This document shows, in pieces, positions 63,011 through 64,000 of a stretch of 64,000 nucleotides of DNA; positions within the stretch are counted from its first letter, which is position 1, and each line of letters starts with the position of its first letter. The notes beneath the pieces were generated by a model. It was given only the letters and a program-made list of their open reading frames with translations. It was not told where the DNA came from and searched no databases. This stretch comes from an uncultured Devosia sp. GTDB taxonomy: Bacteria > Pseudomonadota > Alphaproteobacteria > Rhizobiales > Devosiaceae. The stretch is from positions 2,300,001-2,364,000 of the forward strand of contig NZ_CAUQDV010000001.1 of the NCBI RefSeq assembly GCF_963517015.1. Reading direction: 5' to 3'. The translations under genes and the position numbers were made by a program.

Positions 63011-63498
63011 TGCGCGCCGCCCAGTTCGTCAACACGCTGCTGCTCACGGAGCTGGTGAAAGCCTTCTTCCTGACCATGCGCTATTTCTTCACGCCAAAGC
63101 CGACAATCAACTACCCCTTCGAAAAGGGTCATGTGTCGCCGCGTTTCCGTGGTGAGCATGCACTGCGCCGCTACCCTAACGGGGAAGAGCGGTGCATCGC
63201 CTGCAAACTTTGCGAAGCGATCTGCCCGGCCCAGGCCATCACCATCGAAGCTGGTCCGCGCCAGAACGACGGCACCCGCCGTACGGTGCGCTACGACATC
63301 GACATGGTGAAGTGCATCTATTGCGGCTTCTGTCAGGAAGCCTGCCCGGTGGATGCCATCGTCGAAGGCCCGAACTTCGAATTTGCCACCGAGACACGCG
63401 AAGAGCTCTACTTCTCCAAGGAAAAGCTTCTCGCCAATGGCGATCGCTGGGAGCGTGAAATCGCTGCCAATCTCGCTGCCGACGCGCCGTATCGCTGA
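63010..63498 (+). CDS. nuoI: NADH-quinone oxidoreductase subunit I
   Basis: This 162-residue subunit holds two [4Fe-4S] clusters in ferredoxin motifs CIACKLCEAICPAQAI and CIYCGFCQEACPVDAI. An N-terminal amphipathic helix (VKAFFLTMRYFFTPKPT) helps dock it to the membrane arm. It overlaps nuoH by one base. Confidence 0.97.
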   Translation: MRAAQFVNTLLLTELVKAFFLTMRYFFTPKPTINYPFEKGHVSPRFRGEHALRRYPNGEERCIACKLCEAICPAQAITIEAGPRQNDGTRRTVRYDIDMVKCIYCGFCQEACPVDAIVEGPNFEFATETREELYFSKEKLLANGDRWEREIAANLAADAPYR

Positions 63499-63511
63499 GA
63501 GGGAAGAGCAT

Positions 63512-64000
63512 ATGACCCTTCCATTATTCTTCTTCTACCTGTTCTCGGCGATCCTGGTCGCATCCGCGGTCATGGTGATCTCGGCGCGCAATCCTGTGCA
63601 TGCCGTGCTGTTCCTGATCCTGGCCTTCTTCAACGCCTCGGGCCTGTTCATGCTGGCGGGAGCCGAGTTCCTGGCCCTGCTGCTGATCGTGGTCTATGTC
63701 GGCGCCGTGGCTGTGCTGTTCCTCTTCGTCGTGATGATGCTCGACGTCGACTTCGCCTCGCTGCGCCAGGGTTTCCTGCAATATGCGCCGGTCGGGCTGG
63801 TCGTGGGTATCATCCTGCTGCTTGAGCTTCTGCTGCTCGCCGGGAGCTTTGTGGTGTCGCCTGAGGCTGCGTCCGGTTCGGGCCTGCCGATGGATGGAAC
63901 GACCGACAACATGCGTGCTATCGGGCTCGTGCTCTATACGCGCTACGTGTTCCTGTTCCAGGGCGCTGCTGCCGTGCTGCTGGTCGCCATGATCGGCGCC
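63512..64000 (+). CDS. nuoJ: NADH-quinone oxidoreductase subunit J, 5' part
   Basis: The frame from ATG 63512 stays open to the end of the window (163 codons, no stop), so the gene is truncated by the edge. A strong GAGAGGGAAGAG site precedes it. The product is hydrophobic, with the NuoJ signature NPVHAVLFLILAFFNASGLF and EFLALLLIVVYVGAVAVLFLF, including the pi-bulge helix region of ND6-type subunits. Confidence 0.94.
   Translation, partial: MTLPLFFFYLFSAILVASAVMVISARNPVHAVLFLILAFFNASGLFMLAGAEFLALLLIVVYVGAVAVLFLFVVMMLDVDFASLRQGFLQYAPVGLVVGIILLLELLLLAGSFVVSPEAASGSGLPMDGTTDNMRAIGLVLYTRYVFLFQGAAAVLLVAMIGA

Overview
The window looks like a chromosomal segment of an alphaproteobacterium of the order Hyphomicrobiales (Rhizobiales), most like Devosia and its relatives. 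This rests on several signs: high G+C; the gene order tig, clpP, clpX, lon, hupB, nuoA onwards; the glnB-glnA unit; a suf operon of the form sufS2-B-C-D-S-T-A with no sufE; a NuoE with a long C-terminal extension; and Omp25/31-type outer-membrane proteins. No phage, insertion sequence or CRISPR array was seen. The genus is inferred from protein character and synteny, not from a database search.

Layout. 1-8.7 kb: 3' end of prfB, an M23 peptidase, a Bcp-type peroxiredoxin, a very large AsmA/DUF3971 protein, a ParDE-like toxin-antitoxin pair, tyrS and an alpha/beta hydrolase. 8.7-16.6 kb: the iron-sulfur assembly (suf) operon, headed by a probable Irr box and carrying a small coiled-coil gene and a cupin gene between sufB and sufC. 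16.6-23.5 kb: aroA, a GGDEF protein, a DEAD-box helicase with a long 5' leader, parE and a small exported protein. 23.5-27.1 kb: an ABC-F ATPase behind a leader with possible short upstream ORFs, then two tandem PilZ proteins. 27.1-33.8 kb: glnA and glnB behind a sigma-54-type promoter, tRNA-Leu, tig, a bifunctional NAD(P)HX repair enzyme, a YCII-like protein, a RelBE pair overlapped by a BrnA-like remnant, and a conserved small protein.

33.8-47.3 kb holds the clpP-clpX-lon-hupB proteostasis and nucleoid backbone. It is interrupted by a REP-like composite palindrome, a divergent pair of citrate-synthase paralogs (one fused to a DNA-binding domain), an arginase, and a tetR/tetA/tetA block with three tandem operators. 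47.3-54.1 kb carries tRNA-Val, tRNA-Asp, a three-gene cluster (N-formylglutamate-amidohydrolase-like, QEGLA/DUF1704 metallopeptidase-like, glutathione-synthase-like ATP-grasp), a periplasmic msrA and two beta-barrel proteins. 54.4-64 kb is the respiratory complex I operon nuoA to nuoJ, cut by the window edge.

Functional themes. The suf operon supplies clusters to iron-sulfur proteins such as complex I (NuoB, E, F, G, I), which lies in the same window. ClpXP, Lon and trigger factor form the proteostasis core. GlnB/GlnA handle nitrogen assimilation. The best candidate for an under-described system is the amidohydrolase / QEGLA / ATP-grasp cluster at 47.9-51.6 kb: its pairing of a ligase fold with a tyrosine-carboxypeptidase-like fold resembles, in composition only, the eukaryotic tubulin tyrosination cycle. 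Next in interest are the possible attenuator leader of the ABC-F gene, the self-regulating look of the HTH-citrate synthase pair, the two extra genes inside suf, and a diverged intergenic element found in two copies.
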